Source: an uncultured Merdimonas sp. (GTDB lineage: Bacteria; Bacillota; Clostridia; Lachnospirales; Lachnospiraceae). From it: a stretch of 64,000 nt of DNA. The position numbers and the translations under genes were made by a program. Each line of letters starts with the position of its first letter. Position 1 is the stretch's first letter. Positions 51,373-59,457 of the stretch are shown one piece after another. The notes beneath the pieces were generated by a model. It was not told the DNA's origin. It did no database searches and saw only the letters and a program-made list of their open reading frames with translations. The stretch lies in assembly GCA_944375725.1 (NCBI GenBank), contig CALWAZ010000092.1, positions 1 through 64,000 of the forward strand, in the 5' to 3' direction.

Positions 51373-52488
51373 TCATCCTCCGCCAGAAATCAGACGTGGA
51401 ATATAGTTATGTGAATAAATCACTTCTTCTCCCGCGCTGCTCATGGCCTGCAGCTGGTTCCAGGTAAGAGAAGAATTCTTCAAATGCCCCAGGTAAATCC
51501 GGAGTCTGTCTGCTTTTCCGTACTCCTCCATTCGGAAATCTATTTTGTGCTGCTCCACAAACCTGCGGAAATCCTCATTCTGCTCCAGTCCCTGTTCCAA
51601 AATATACTCTCTCGTGGTAATAATCAGAACAGTATCCTTTTTCTTCTGGATATATTCAATAAAACTCAGCAGCTCCCGGGTCTGAGCCCTGTCTGAAAAG
51701 CCATCGAGTCTGCAGCTTCCCCAGAAATCGTCAAAAATCAGGACCTTTTTCCCCGGCAGTCCCAGAGATGCATGCAGGTTTTCCATATTGGAAATATACA
51801 GATAATGGGAAAATCCGCACCGGGCACAGAAATAAAGCCCCAGCTGCTCTGCCAGCGTGGTCTTGCCCACACCCGGCGCGCCGGATATGATCAGCGCCCG
51901 GTTTGTCCGAAGCTTTTTGAGTGCCCGGATATATACATCTGTTTCCACAAAGACCCGGGCTTTTTCCACGGCGTCATCCCAGCTAATCTCTGAACGGCTT
52001 ACCATGGAACCGTTTACAGCCTCAAACAATACCTCTTTCAGCGCGTCTGCATTCTGTATCCAGAGTTTCAGATAGTTTCCCAGGACTTTCTGATAAACTT
52101 CAGGCTCCCTGGCAAGATAATTATTCAAATCGGCAGCAAACACAATATCCTCATTACGCAGCACATAAGGAGAGAGTATTTCCCTGATTTTATCTTTTGT
52201 TCCGGGTTTTCCGTCCGTGGAAAACACGAGAATATACCTGTCCACCCGGGGAAGCCTGTCCAGCTTTTCCTTTTCTTTTCTGGCCGCATTCAGCATTCCG
52301 TCCCGTATCCGCTTTGCCTGAAAAATAACAGTATAGCCGTCCTCCCTCACATACCTTCCATCGATCCCGCCATCCCCGCTTTCTGCGAAGGTCTCCAGAT
52401 ATATATTTTCCCTGGCCTGTATCATGTCCCGGGCGAATTTCTGAAACTCCGCCGGTTCCAGCCAGCTGTGAAAATCATAAGTGATCAT
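51373..52488 (-). CDS. Mrr-type nuclease fused to STAND NTPase (5' half, frameshifted)
   Basis: 371 residues before a stop. Residues 1-130 are an Mrr-like restriction endonuclease domain (ESGDGGIDG 36-44 and VIFQAKR 54-60: the D ... QxK core). Residues about 165-345 are a novel-STAND (nSTAND3-like) P-loop ATPase: Walker A GAPGVGKTTLA (203-213), Walker B KKVLIFDDFWG (247-257), LIITTREYIL (288-297) and the conserved SHNYIPRLI (359-367). Immediately after this the frame is lost. STAND-nuclease proteins are typical anti-phage sensors that trigger DNA cleavage. AGGAG precedes the ATG; it lies 35 bases after ydcF. Confidence 0.82.
   Translation of the reverse strand: MITYDFHSWLEPAEFQKFARDMIQARENIYLETFAESGDGGIDGRYVREDGYTVIFQAKRIRDGMLNAARKEKEKLDRLPRVDRYILVFSTDGKPGTKDKIREILSPYVLRNEDIVFAADLNNYLAREPEVYQKVLGNYLKLWIQNADALKEVLFEAVNGSMVSRSEISWDDAVEKARVFVETDVYIRALKKLRTNRALIISGAPGVGKTTLAEQLGLYFCARCGFSHYLYISNMENLHASLGLPGKKVLIFDDFWGSCRLDGFSDRAQTRELLSFIEYIQKKKDTVLIITTREYILEQGLEQNEDFRRFVEQHKIDFRMEEYGKADRLRIYLGHLKNSSLTWNQLQAMSSAGEEVIYSHNYIPRLISGGG
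51376..51389 (-). other. Probable single-base frameshift joining the two STAND halves
   Basis: The 5' frame runs ...CGT CTG ATT TCT GGC and stops at TGA (51373-51375). The 3' frame is open only from 51389, right after a TGA at 51390-51392. Removing one T from ATTTCTG (51386-51390) gives IPRLI-LAEDDRK and one protein of about 1,057 residues. The window in which the shift can lie is about 14 bases, which fits one indel. Confidence 0.75.
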
Positions 52489-52523
52489 ACCTTGTTCTCC
52501 TGTAAAACTCCCCTGTCTCCGCC

Positions 52524-53279
52524 TTAAAACACCGCATTTCCCCGCAGCAAATCCTTCACCAGCGCAAAGGCCTCCCGCGTCATATAGTGGGGCCTCATGA
52601 AGAGCTCTGTGGGAGCCGGAATGCCCTCTGCCCGGATTCCCTGGGCTTTCGCGATATGCACAGCCCGGAAAATATGAAAATCATTGGACACAATGCCAAT
52701 GGATGGTTCTTCCCCTTCCATAAGGGCCCTGCTGAACCGGATATTCTGCACCGTATTCACTGACTCCTCTTCTTTCACGATACGCTCCGGAGCAATTCCC
52801 GCCTCCGCCAGATATTCGGCCATGGCCTCCGCCTCCGTAATATCTTCTCCTGAGCCCTGGCCCCCGGACACAATGGCCACAGTCTGAGGATTTTCCTCCA
52901 GATATTCTGCAGCCCTGTCAAGACGCTGCTTCAGCGCGCGGCTCACCTTTGTCCCCTTTACCTGAGCCCCCAGAACAATCAGATAATCACAGGTGGAGTG
53001 TTCTCCCCGGGCCATACCGCTGACGATGCAGCCCTCTGCTGCCAGAAACACCAGAATGCCCAGTGCCAGCAGCACACCGGCCGTGCACCGGAGTCCTCCG
53101 GGAATGCGCAGAAAAGCCGCCTGCAGGGAAGGTACCCTGCAGACGGCCAGACCCAGCCAGCACACAGCGCCCAGGCCCAGCCAGAACCAGGAAAAAGACG
53201 CGTGCACGCCGGCATATGACAAAATTCCAAAATAATAGACGGTAAAAATAATACCCAAAATCAGAAACAGCTTACTCAT
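52524..53279 (-). CDS. YdcF/SanA-type DUF218 membrane protein
   Basis: 251 residues. Three hydrophobic segments (about 3-22, 28-46, 66-88), then a DUF218 domain: [57 protein letters not shown] and [12 protein letters not shown]. The family includes E. coli SanA/YdcF and is linked to envelope integrity; the biochemical role is unknown. The ATG at 53279 overlaps the SEC-C gene stop by 4 bases (ATGA). Confidence 0.85.
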   Translation of the reverse strand: MSKLFLILGIIFTVYYFGILSYAGVHASFSWFWLGLGAVCWLGLAVCRVPSLQAAFLRIPGGLRCTAGVLLALGILVFLAAEGCIVSGMARGEHSTCDYLIVLGAQVKGTKVSRALKQRLDRAAEYLEENPQTVAIVSGGQGSGEDITEAEAMAEYLAEAGIAPERIVKEEESVNTVQNIRFSRALMEGEEPSIGIVSNDFHIFRAVHIAKAQGIRAEGIPAPTELFMRPHYMTREAFALVKDLLRGNAVF

Positions 53280-53782
53280 GCATTTCTTCCGCAGCATTTT
53301 TTATACTTCTTTCCGCTTCCGCAGGGGCAGGGATCGTTTCTTCCGATCTTCGGTCCTTTCACGATCGTGCCGGATTTCTTCTGCTCCAGATACAGCTCTT
53401 TCTGCTTCTCCTTGGAGAAAATCTTATCCCACTGGGGAAGCTCATAGAGCCAGTCCGCCTTTGCGTCAACCATGTTTTTGTAAAGCTTTTCTTTGTCAAA
53501 TTTCAGAGAAACGACGGTGTCCTCTTCCATCTCCTCAATGGGATTCGGCTCTACCAGGCTGTCATTGATGCCATCCAGGAAGCCTGTCATGGTCATCACG
53601 TCCTGACCGTACTTTTCAGCCAGCTCCTTGACAGTACCCTTTACCTCTGTATCCGGGTCCTCCAGAAGCTGCTCATAAATGCCCTTCTCTATATTGAAAT
53701 ATTTCGCCCAGAATCTCTGAATATCTCCCTTATTTGCCTTTTCATCGTAGGCCATGTCGCGCCACTGCTTCAGTAATGCCAT
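53276..53782 (-). CDS. SEC-C motif protein
   Basis: 168 residues. A helical N-terminal region ([13 protein letters not shown]... [11 protein letters not shown]) followed by a C-terminal SEC-C zinc motif ([19 protein letters not shown]), identical in type to the SecA tail. In SecA this zinc finger binds SecB and ribosomes; stand-alone proteins of this kind have no settled role. The ATG at 53782 has GGAGA upstream. Co-transcribed with ydcF. Confidence 0.85.
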   Translation of the reverse strand: MALLKQWRDMAYDEKANKGDIQRFWAKYFNIEKGIYEQLLEDPDTEVKGTVKELAEKYGQDVMTMTGFLDGINDSLVEPNPIEEMEEDTVVSLKFDKEKLYKNMVDAKADWLYELPQWDKIFSKEKQKELYLEQKKSGTIVKGPKIGRNDPCPCGSGKKYKKCCGRNA

Positions 53783-53847
53783 TTCTTTCTCTCCATCCTT
53801 CGCTTTTCTTGCTTTTTCAGGGTTTTTCTGCCCTGTACATGCCCCTA

Positions 53848-53876
53848 ATGTTACCATCTGAGGGCGTATTTGTCAA
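53848..53876 (-). promoter_or_regulatory. Promoter of the SEC-C/ydcF unit
   Basis: Minus strand: perfect -35 TTGACA (53871-53876), 17-base spacer, -10 TAACAT (53848-53853). If ydcF is followed without a terminator, it could also feed the STAND cassette. Confidence 0.7.
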
Positions 53877-53952
53877 TCTTTCCCGCAGAAACGCCGCCCT
53901 TAAGACAGCCCCGCTTCAGGGCTGCGCTCTGCCGGCTCCCGCGTCTTCCGGC

Positions 53953-54882
53953 TTATTTCAGGAAGCCGCTTACGATCTGCTCTTCTGCCTCTTTTTCTGT
54001 CAGGCCCAGAGTCATCAGCTTAATCAGCTGCTCTCCGGCAATCTTTCCGATGGCAGCCTCATGAATCAGGCTTGCGTCCAGGTTGTTCGCGTCCAGGGAC
54101 GGGACTGCCACCACATGGCCCTCATCCATCAGAATCGCGTCGCACTCCGTATGTCCATAGCATTTATTGTTTCCGCAGATCTTGGAATTGAATACCTGGC
54201 GGGATGATCCCTTGGCCACGGAACGGGACACCACGTTCGCATTGGAGTCCACACCGTTCAGATCCACCTGGAAATTGGTCTCCGCGTACTGTTTGCCGTG
54301 GGTCATGATTTTCTCCTTGATAATCAGAGTCGCCCCATCGCCCAGCTCCGCGTTTGTGTCACGAATGGTGGAATCCACGCCTTTGATCTGGGTGGTCTCC
54401 ATTTCCATGTAGCTGTCCGGCTCCATATAAATCACGGTGGTCGGATTCAGAATCCTCTCTCCGGATCCGTCTCCTTCACCATAGTGCTTTTCCACATATT
54501 TTACTTTTGCGTTCTTTCCGATATGGAAAGTATGGATGCCGTCATGCTCTGTAGTATCATCGCCTCCGCAGTGAATACCGCAGCCTGCCACGATGGTCAC
54601 ATCTGCGTCCTCTCCGATATAGAAATCATTATAGACCAGATCCTTCAATCCGCTCTGGCTTACAATCACCGGGATATGGACACTCTCGTTTTTGGTGCCC
54701 GGCTTGATAATAATATCGATGCCCGGTTTATCTTCCTTGCTTACAATATCAATGTTGGCAGTCGTATTTCTTCCGGCCAGCGCTCCGTTGGAACGGATAT
54801 TGTATGCGCCTTCCGGCACACTGTGGAGATCTGCCACCTTCTCCAGCATATGCATCTGTAACTGATCCAGTTTCTGAGCCAT
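53953..54882 (-). CDS. SufB/SufD-family scaffold of the minimal SUF system (SmsB)
   Basis: 309 residues, shorter than SufB (about 465). Contains the beta-helix core of SufBD proteins (IYMEPDSYMEMETTQIKGVDSTI, NANVVSRSVAKGSSRQVFNSKI, CYGHTECDAILMD) and the C-terminal helix (LTEKEAEEQIVSGFL). With the SufC-like ATPase it matches the two-gene ancestral SmsCB machinery for Fe-S cluster assembly described from anaerobes. No SufS, SufU or SufD is adjacent. The ATG at 54882 is preferred; 20 bases follow the ATPase gene. Confidence 0.9.
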   Translation of the reverse strand: MAQKLDQLQMHMLEKVADLHSVPEGAYNIRSNGALAGRNTTANIDIVSKEDKPGIDIIIKPGTKNESVHIPVIVSQSGLKDLVYNDFYIGEDADVTIVAGCGIHCGGDDTTEHDGIHTFHIGKNAKVKYVEKHYGEGDGSGERILNPTTVIYMEPDSYMEMETTQIKGVDSTIRDTNAELGDGATLIIKEKIMTHGKQYAETNFQVDLNGVDSNANVVSRSVAKGSSRQVFNSKICGNNKCYGHTECDAILMDEGHVVAVPSLDANNLDASLIHEAAIGKIAGEQLIKLMTLGLTEKEAEEQIVSGFLK

Positions 54883-54902
54883 ACTCTTTATCCTCTTTTC
54901 TC

Positions 54903-55628
54903 TTACACTACCTTGTCCATCAATGTGCTGCACGCCTCCGAAGAAGTCAGAAGCTTCGGAAGCACCTCTTCTTTTGTTCCCTGATCGGTCACTCTGCCAT
55001 CGGCAATCACCACAATACGGTCCGCGATATTCAGAATCCTTTCCTGATGGGAAATAATCACAATAGATCCGTTGATCTTTCTGCGCATCTCCTCGAAGAC
55101 GCGGATCAGATTGTTGAAGCTCCAGAGATCAATTCCCGCCTCCGGCTCATCAAAAATGGAAAGCTTCGTGCCACGGGCCAGCACCATGGCGATCTCGATA
55201 CGCTTCAGCTCACCGCCGGACAGGGAAGCATTTACCTCCCGGTTGATATAATCCCTGGCGCAGAGCCCCACCTCAGACATATACTGGCAGGCATCATCCA
55301 GAGAAAGCTTTTCTCCGTGAGCCAGATTCAGAAGATCCACCACGGTGAGTCCCTTAAAACGGACCGGCTGCTGAAACGCAAAGCTGATTCCCTTCTTCGC
55401 CCGGTCTGTAATGGACAGATCCGTAATATCCTCTCCATCCAGCAGAATTCTTCCGGATGTGGGCTTTACGATTCCGGTGATAATCTTCGCCATCGTGGAT
55501 TTTCCGCCGCCGTTCGGCCCGGTGATTACGGTAAATTCGTCATCTATCTTTAAATTGATATCTCTCAGAATGTCAATATCCTGAGAATCCTCTGTGACCT
55601 GATAACAGATATCCTGTAATTCAAGCAT
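54903..55628 (-). CDS. sufC: SufC-like ATPase of the minimal SUF system (SmsC)
   Basis: 241 residues. ABC ATPase of the SUF type: Walker A GPNGGGKST, ISFAFQQPVRFKGL, signature LSGGELKRIEIA, Walker B LSIFDEPEAGIDL, and ISHQERIL. It drives the conformational cycle of the SufB-like scaffold during Fe-S cluster assembly. AGGAGG lies nine bases before the ATG at 55628; the frame to 55685 is not supported. Confidence 0.93.
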   Translation of the reverse strand: MLELQDICYQVTEDSQDIDILRDINLKIDDEFTVITGPNGGGKSTMAKIITGIVKPTSGRILLDGEDITDLSITDRAKKGISFAFQQPVRFKGLTVVDLLNLAHGEKLSLDDACQYMSEVGLCARDYINREVNASLSGGELKRIEIAMVLARGTKLSIFDEPEAGIDLWSFNNLIRVFEEMRRKINGSIVIISHQERILNIADRIVVIADGRVTDQGTKEEVLPKLLTSSEACSTLMDKVV

Positions 55629-55696
55629 CTTTTTACGCCTCCTGTGTATCAATTTATATGGGCGCCCTCCGCTGCGGGAGTACATCCCATTAGCTG

Positions 55697-55725
55697 ATCA
55701 TAACAGCGCAGCTATTCTTTGGCAA
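55697..55725 (-). promoter_or_regulatory. Promoter of the SUF pair
   Basis: Minus strand: -35 TTGCCA (55720-55725), 17-base spacer, -10 TATGAT (55697-55702). No obvious IscR-like dyad is seen around it. Confidence 0.6.
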
Positions 55726-55755
55726 GCCCTATTTCAATAAAATTTATCGCAGCAA

Positions 55756-55790
55756 AGAAAAAACCAGAGCCGCAGCTCTGGTTTTTTTCT
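55756..55790. terminator. Terminator after tRNA-Ala
   Basis: Stem CCAGAGC/GCTCTGG with a 4-base loop and T-runs on both sides, located 8 bases after the tRNA on the minus strand. Confidence 0.9.
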
Positions 55791-55797
55791 TTCTATA

Positions 55798-55870
55798 TGG
55801 AGCATACGGGACTCGAACCCGTGGCCTCCACACTGCCAGTGTGGCGCGCTCCCAACTGCGCTAATGCCCC
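55798..55870 (-). tRNA. tRNA-Ala (anticodon GGC)
   Basis: A full cloverleaf on the minus strand: acceptor GGGGCAT/ATGCTCC (one G-U pair), D-arm GCGC...GCGC, anticodon stem CCACA/TGTGG with loop CTGGCAG (anticodon GGC), T-arm ACGGG-TTCGAGT-CCCGT, discriminator A. The CCA end is not encoded. It decodes GCC/GCU alanine codons. A sigma-A promoter and a terminator flank it, so it is a single-gene unit. Confidence 0.95.
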
Positions 55871-55882
55871 TCACGCTCTAAT

Positions 55883-55911
55883 ACTATAACAGGACACGCA
55901 GAAAAAATCAA
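55883..55911 (-). promoter_or_regulatory. Promoter of tRNA-Ala
   Basis: Minus strand: -35 TTGATT (55906-55911), 17-base spacer, -10 TATAGT (55883-55888), 12 bases before the tRNA 5' end. Confidence 0.65.
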
Positions 55912-55967
55912 GAGAAATTTTCAACTTTCCGGGGCCGCCCCTGCGGGGGACTCTTTTTGTCTTCTTC

Positions 55968-56669
55968 TCAGTCTTTCAGAATCAGTTCCGGCTTAAAGCG
56001 CAGATAATCCGATGATACCAGCTTGTATTCTATGCCGTTTACATATCCTTTGAAGCTGTCATCAAAGCGTTCCCTTCCATGGCAGTGGGAATAAATTACC
56101 TTGGCCGCGCCATACTCCTCTGCCATCCGGGTAAAGGGGCTTTCCATCTCGCCGATGCTGGTGGGAGGATAGTGCAGAAACATCAGATACTTTCTGCAGC
56201 CCGCCGCCTTCGCCGCCTCAAAAGAAATCCGCAGGCGTCCCAGCTCCCTGGTCATCAGCTTTTCAAAGTGATCCGGGGCATCCCAGCCCTCATAACAGTA
56301 ACCCTTGGTTCCCACCAGGGCATAGTCCTCATACATAAAATAATTGTTCTGAAGAAATTCCAGGCGCCCTGCAAACTGCTCATTGAGCCTCTCTGTCTTC
56401 TTCGCGTCCCAGAACATGTCGTGGTTGCCCCGGAGCAGAATCTTTCTTCCCGGAAGAGCCATGATAAATTCCAGATCTGCCGCGGCCTCCTCCAGATTTC
56501 TTCCCCAGGAGTGATCTCCTGTAAGAACTACCGTATCCTCCGGCCGGACTCTTCTCCTCCAGCGCTTTTCGATTTTCTTTTCATGATTTCTCCACACCAG
56601 CCCAAACCGGTCCATGGGTTTGTCCACGGAAAAAGCCAGATGCAGATCTCCTATGGCGTAAAGACTCAT
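55968..56669 (-). CDS. Calcineurin-like metallophosphoesterase
   Basis: 233 residues. The metal-binding blocks are in order: GDLHLAF (7), TGDHSWGRN, RGNHDMFW, LHYPPTS and SHCHGRE. The usual GDxxD block is GDHSWG. Dinuclear metal hydrolase, cytoplasmic; substrate (protein, nucleotide or cyclic nucleotide) not predictable. Last gene of the MerR-FUSC unit, 23 bases after the 96-residue protein gene. Confidence 0.88.
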   Translation of the reverse strand: MSLYAIGDLHLAFSVDKPMDRFGLVWRNHEKKIEKRWRRRVRPEDTVVLTGDHSWGRNLEEAAADLEFIMALPGRKILLRGNHDMFWDAKKTERLNEQFAGRLEFLQNNYFMYEDYALVGTKGYCYEGWDAPDHFEKLMTRELGRLRISFEAAKAAGCRKYLMFLHYPPTSIGEMESPFTRMAEEYGAAKVIYSHCHGRERFDDSFKGYVNGIEYKLVSSDYLRFKPELILKD

Positions 56670-56692
56670 TCCATCAGCTCCCTGTCACAAAA

Positions 56693-56983
56693 TTATTTTG
56701 GCTGCTCTGCAAACCTTCCTGCCACCAGCCCATAAAGGCTGGAAAGATTTTTTGCGTACCGGGTCATGAGCGCGGACAGCCGGGGCTCCCCTTCTATCAC
56801 TCTCTGGTACTGCATCCCCTCGATATTTTTCAGCTTCTTCTCCTTCTTCAGATGCAGCATCTCCTGAATCTGATTCAGCACATAATCCGTATAGAAAATA
56901 TACCGTTCCATAATGCGCCGGACACGGCTGTCTCCCCGCAGACGCGCCGTCAGAAAAATCATCTGCTGGGCTTCCGCCGCCAT
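56693..56983 (-). CDS. Small helical protein of unknown function
   Basis: 96 residues, all alpha-helical and basic in the middle (LHLKKEKKLKNIEG), no cysteine motif, signal or membrane segment. It starts 3 bases after the FUSC gene stop and precedes the phosphoesterase gene. No family recognised; the tight spacing suggests it assists the FUSC transporter. Confidence 0.6.
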   Translation of the reverse strand: MAAEAQQMIFLTARLRGDSRVRRIMERYIFYTDYVLNQIQEMLHLKKEKKLKNIEGMQYQRVIEGEPRLSALMTRYAKNLSSLYGLVAGRFAEQPK

Positions 56984-56986
56984 GCG

Positions 56987-58702
56987 TCAGGTCAGAGCAA
57001 GGATTTTCCGATAGAGCTCTTTCTCTTCTCCCCCGGCCTGGGGCAGATCCTTTTTCAGCTGTCCGTGATATACCTGATATTGAAGCTGGGCATCACAGAG
57101 CCGCCAGTAATCCAGCCGGTTTTCCAGCGCGTTTTCCAGAATCCGCAGATATACGTGATGCATATGAAACAGCATCTGAAAATTATAGCGGAACTGGCTT
57201 CCCATGCTGGTAGGGAAAAAGAAGCGGTTTACTATCAGAACGAATAAAACCGCCCCGATCACATAAGCCAGACGGAGAACCGCCGCCATACTGCTCTCCA
57301 TAGCCATCGTGGTCATGGTGAGCGCGTAGCAGGTCACAAACAGCGCGTGAAGGATCGTGCCCGGTACGGCTGTGTACATACAGGCCACCATCACGCTGGC
57401 GAGAATGAAATGAGCAGTCAGACTGCCGCCAAGCAGAGGAATGACTGCAGAGACGATCAGGCAGCCGGCAGCCGTCCCGAGGAAACGGTTCCGCATCCGG
57501 TATCTGCTCTCCTCATACATGGGACGCAGAAGCAGAAAGGCATTCATCACAAACCAGTAGGAATGTCCTTCATCAAACAGGAAATTGAAAGCCATCCCGG
57601 TCATAAGCACCAGGCTCATGCGCATGGCAAACCGCATTTCAAAGGTATCCGGACGCATACGGTACAGAAAACGGTCCTTCAGCTTTTCACCCGCCGGCAT
57701 CTTCCAGCGTCTGTCCAGAATCTCCTTCTCCTTTTTCCCGGCCTGATACAGGATAAAAAGAAACAGATGCAGAAAATCAGCCGCATAATGGGAAAACTCA
57801 TCCGTTCCCTTCTCCGCCTGGCGCGTCAGCCTGCGGCCTTCTCTTACCAGTTCTTTGGGCGCGCCGCTCATAAAATCTGTCTGCCCGGCCTTTTTCATAT
57901 AATCAGAGAGCCTGAGCTCCAGCTGCCTGGTTTCCTCGTTCTCAGGTTTTAAGATCTGGCTCTGGCTCAGGACCAGATAGATAGTCCTCTGCATCAAAAC
58001 CGCAAACATGTATTTCAGCTTGCCTGAGGAAGTAACCACATGCCATCTGCCTCTCTCCTGATAGGCCTCCTGATACAGAGCCCTGTGAAGCAGATAAAGC
58101 TCTGCCAGCTCCTCAGAATCTTCCGCGCTTTCCTCTCCCTTCGCAATCCGTTCCAGGGCCGTTCCGAGAATCTGCATGCTTTTCTGTTCTGTATGCCGCA
58201 CCCCGCCGCGTTTTCTTTTCCAGGAGTAAAAAAACACACCGGCAACGACAAAGACGCAGCAGAAAGCCAGAGCTGTCATCTGAATCACAAATTCTTTTCC
58301 GTCCACCGGTATCAGCTGCAGAAAAGTAAAGGTCATCATACAGGAAAAATAACTCAGCAGATTGAAGGGTGAATATTTGGAAAAAATCAGCCAGAAAGGC
58401 ACCACCAGATTCAGAAGCAGGCACAGCAGCAGATTCCAGGTGGCCGCATAGGCCAGTATCCCCAGAAACAGCTGCTGGGCCACCAGCGCCAGCAGAGAGG
58501 CTGCTGTGTGCTGCTTCTTATAATTATTCTGAAAATACAGCGTGGACAGGGAAACTACCATCATATACTTTCTTCCAAACAAAAGAACTACCGCATAAAA
58601 CATAAGCAGGAAAAATACAATCACCGGAAGTGACTGTACAAATTTTCCCCAAATTCCGCAAACTGCCGCGGAAGCTCTGAATCTGTCTTTCTGATCGGTC
58701 AA
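56987..58702 (-). CDS. FUSC-family membrane transporter (aromatic acid exporter type)
   Basis: 571 residues. Two membrane blocks (about 20-170 and 370-500) separated by a cytoplasmic helical domain: the FUSC/ArAE (YccS/AaeB-like) pattern, which exports aromatic carboxylates or phenolics. The GHSYWFVMNAFLLLRPMYEESRYRMRNRFLGTAAG segment is the FUSC motif. The start is read as TTG at 58702, because GAGGAG lies nine bases upstream; the ATG at 58786 lies inside the merR-like gene and has no site. Confidence 0.82.
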   Translation of the reverse strand: MTDQKDRFRASAAVCGIWGKFVQSLPVIVFFLLMFYAVVLLFGRKYMMVVSLSTLYFQNNYKKQHTAASLLALVAQQLFLGILAYAATWNLLLCLLLNLVVPFWLIFSKYSPFNLLSYFSCMMTFTFLQLIPVDGKEFVIQMTALAFCCVFVVAGVFFYSWKRKRGGVRHTEQKSMQILGTALERIAKGEESAEDSEELAELYLLHRALYQEAYQERGRWHVVTSSGKLKYMFAVLMQRTIYLVLSQSQILKPENEETRQLELRLSDYMKKAGQTDFMSGAPKELVREGRRLTRQAEKGTDEFSHYAADFLHLFLFILYQAGKKEKEILDRRWKMPAGEKLKDRFLYRMRPDTFEMRFAMRMSLVLMTGMAFNFLFDEGHSYWFVMNAFLLLRPMYEESRYRMRNRFLGTAAGCLIVSAVIPLLGGSLTAHFILASVMVACMYTAVPGTILHALFVTCYALTMTTMAMESSMAAVLRLAYVIGAVLFVLIVNRFFFPTSMGSQFRYNFQMLFHMHHVYLRILENALENRLDYWRLCDAQLQYQVYHGQLKKDLPQAGGEEKELYRKILALT

Positions 58703-58739
58703 TGCTGCTGTCTCCTCTGTCTGTATGCCGCGCTTCCTT

Positions 58740-59204
58740 TTACGCCCGTCTCCGCTCTGGTTCCATATCCTCAAAAGCCAGCTCATAAAAGGCTCGGATC
58801 TTCTCCGGCATTTCTTCCGGCTCCATCTGCCTCACCCGGTCCTCTGTCCCGTCTTTCAGGGCCTGCTCATAATACCACTGCTTATAACGGATCATAGCTA
58901 GTGTCTTCTCCAGCCGGCGCATTTCCTCTATGACTGCCTTTTCCTGCTGCACAAACAGCTCTCTTCTCTTCTCATAGGTACTGCTCCCTTCTGCGCACCA
59001 CTCCATAAACGTCTTAATTTCCCGAATCTCCAGGCCTGATTTTTTCAGACACTCAATCACCCGGAGCGCTTCCGCTTCCTTTTCTGAAAACCTTCGAATG
59101 CCGCCGGACCTTTCCAGTCCCGGAAACAGGCCCTCTTTGTCATAATACCTCAGCGTGGAAATGGGTATCTGAAACATATCTGCCATTTGTCCTATTGTAT
59201 ACAT
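58740..59204 (-). CDS. MerR-family transcriptional regulator
   Basis: 154 residues. N-terminal winged helix (YTIGQMADMFQIPISTLRYYDKEGLFPGLERSGGIRRF), a long dimerisation coiled coil (80-125) and a short C-terminal effector region without a Cys metal site. Probably an effector sensor that acts on the divergent promoter at 59306-59336. First gene of the FUSC operon. The ATG at 59204 has AAGGAG 12 bases upstream. Confidence 0.92.
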   Translation of the reverse strand: MYTIGQMADMFQIPISTLRYYDKEGLFPGLERSGGIRRFSEKEAEALRVIECLKKSGLEIREIKTFMEWCAEGSSTYEKRRELFVQQEKAVIEEMRRLEKTLAMIRYKQWYYEQALKDGTEDRVRQMEPEEMPEKIRAFYELAFEDMEPERRRA

Positions 59205-59232
59205 CTGTATTTTCCGCTCCTTCTTTCTAAAA

Positions 59233-59261
59233 AGTATAAACCAGTCCGTTCCTTCCCGCAA
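59233..59261 (-). promoter_or_regulatory. Promoter of the MerR-FUSC operon
   Basis: Minus strand: -35 TTGCGG (59256-59261), 17-base spacer, -10 TATACT (59233-59238). Confidence 0.55.
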
Positions 59262-59305
59262 TATCCTTCCTTTTATCTGTTCACAAAAAATTCATTTTTT
59301 AATCC

Positions 59306-59336
59306 TTGACCTAAAGTCAGGTTTAGGTTCTATACT
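59306..59336 (+). promoter_or_regulatory. MerR-type promoter with 19-bp spacer and dyad
   Basis: -35 TTGACC (59306-59311) and -10 TATACT (59331-59336) are separated by 19 bases rather than 17. A perfect dyad ACCTAAA/TTTAGGT (59309-59315, 59322-59328) sits in the spacer. This is the layout that MerR-family activators untwist. It faces the alpha/beta hydrolase gene, and the regulator is encoded divergently. Confidence 0.88.
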
Positions 59337-59457
59337 GACGGTAACACGGAAGGCCAGAAATGTCAACCGGCAGTTATACTTTATATGACCGGCAGCTTTT
59401 GGCTCTCTTCCGGATCACCAAAAGCCAAACCTAAACTATTACCAGGAGGAATTTCAT

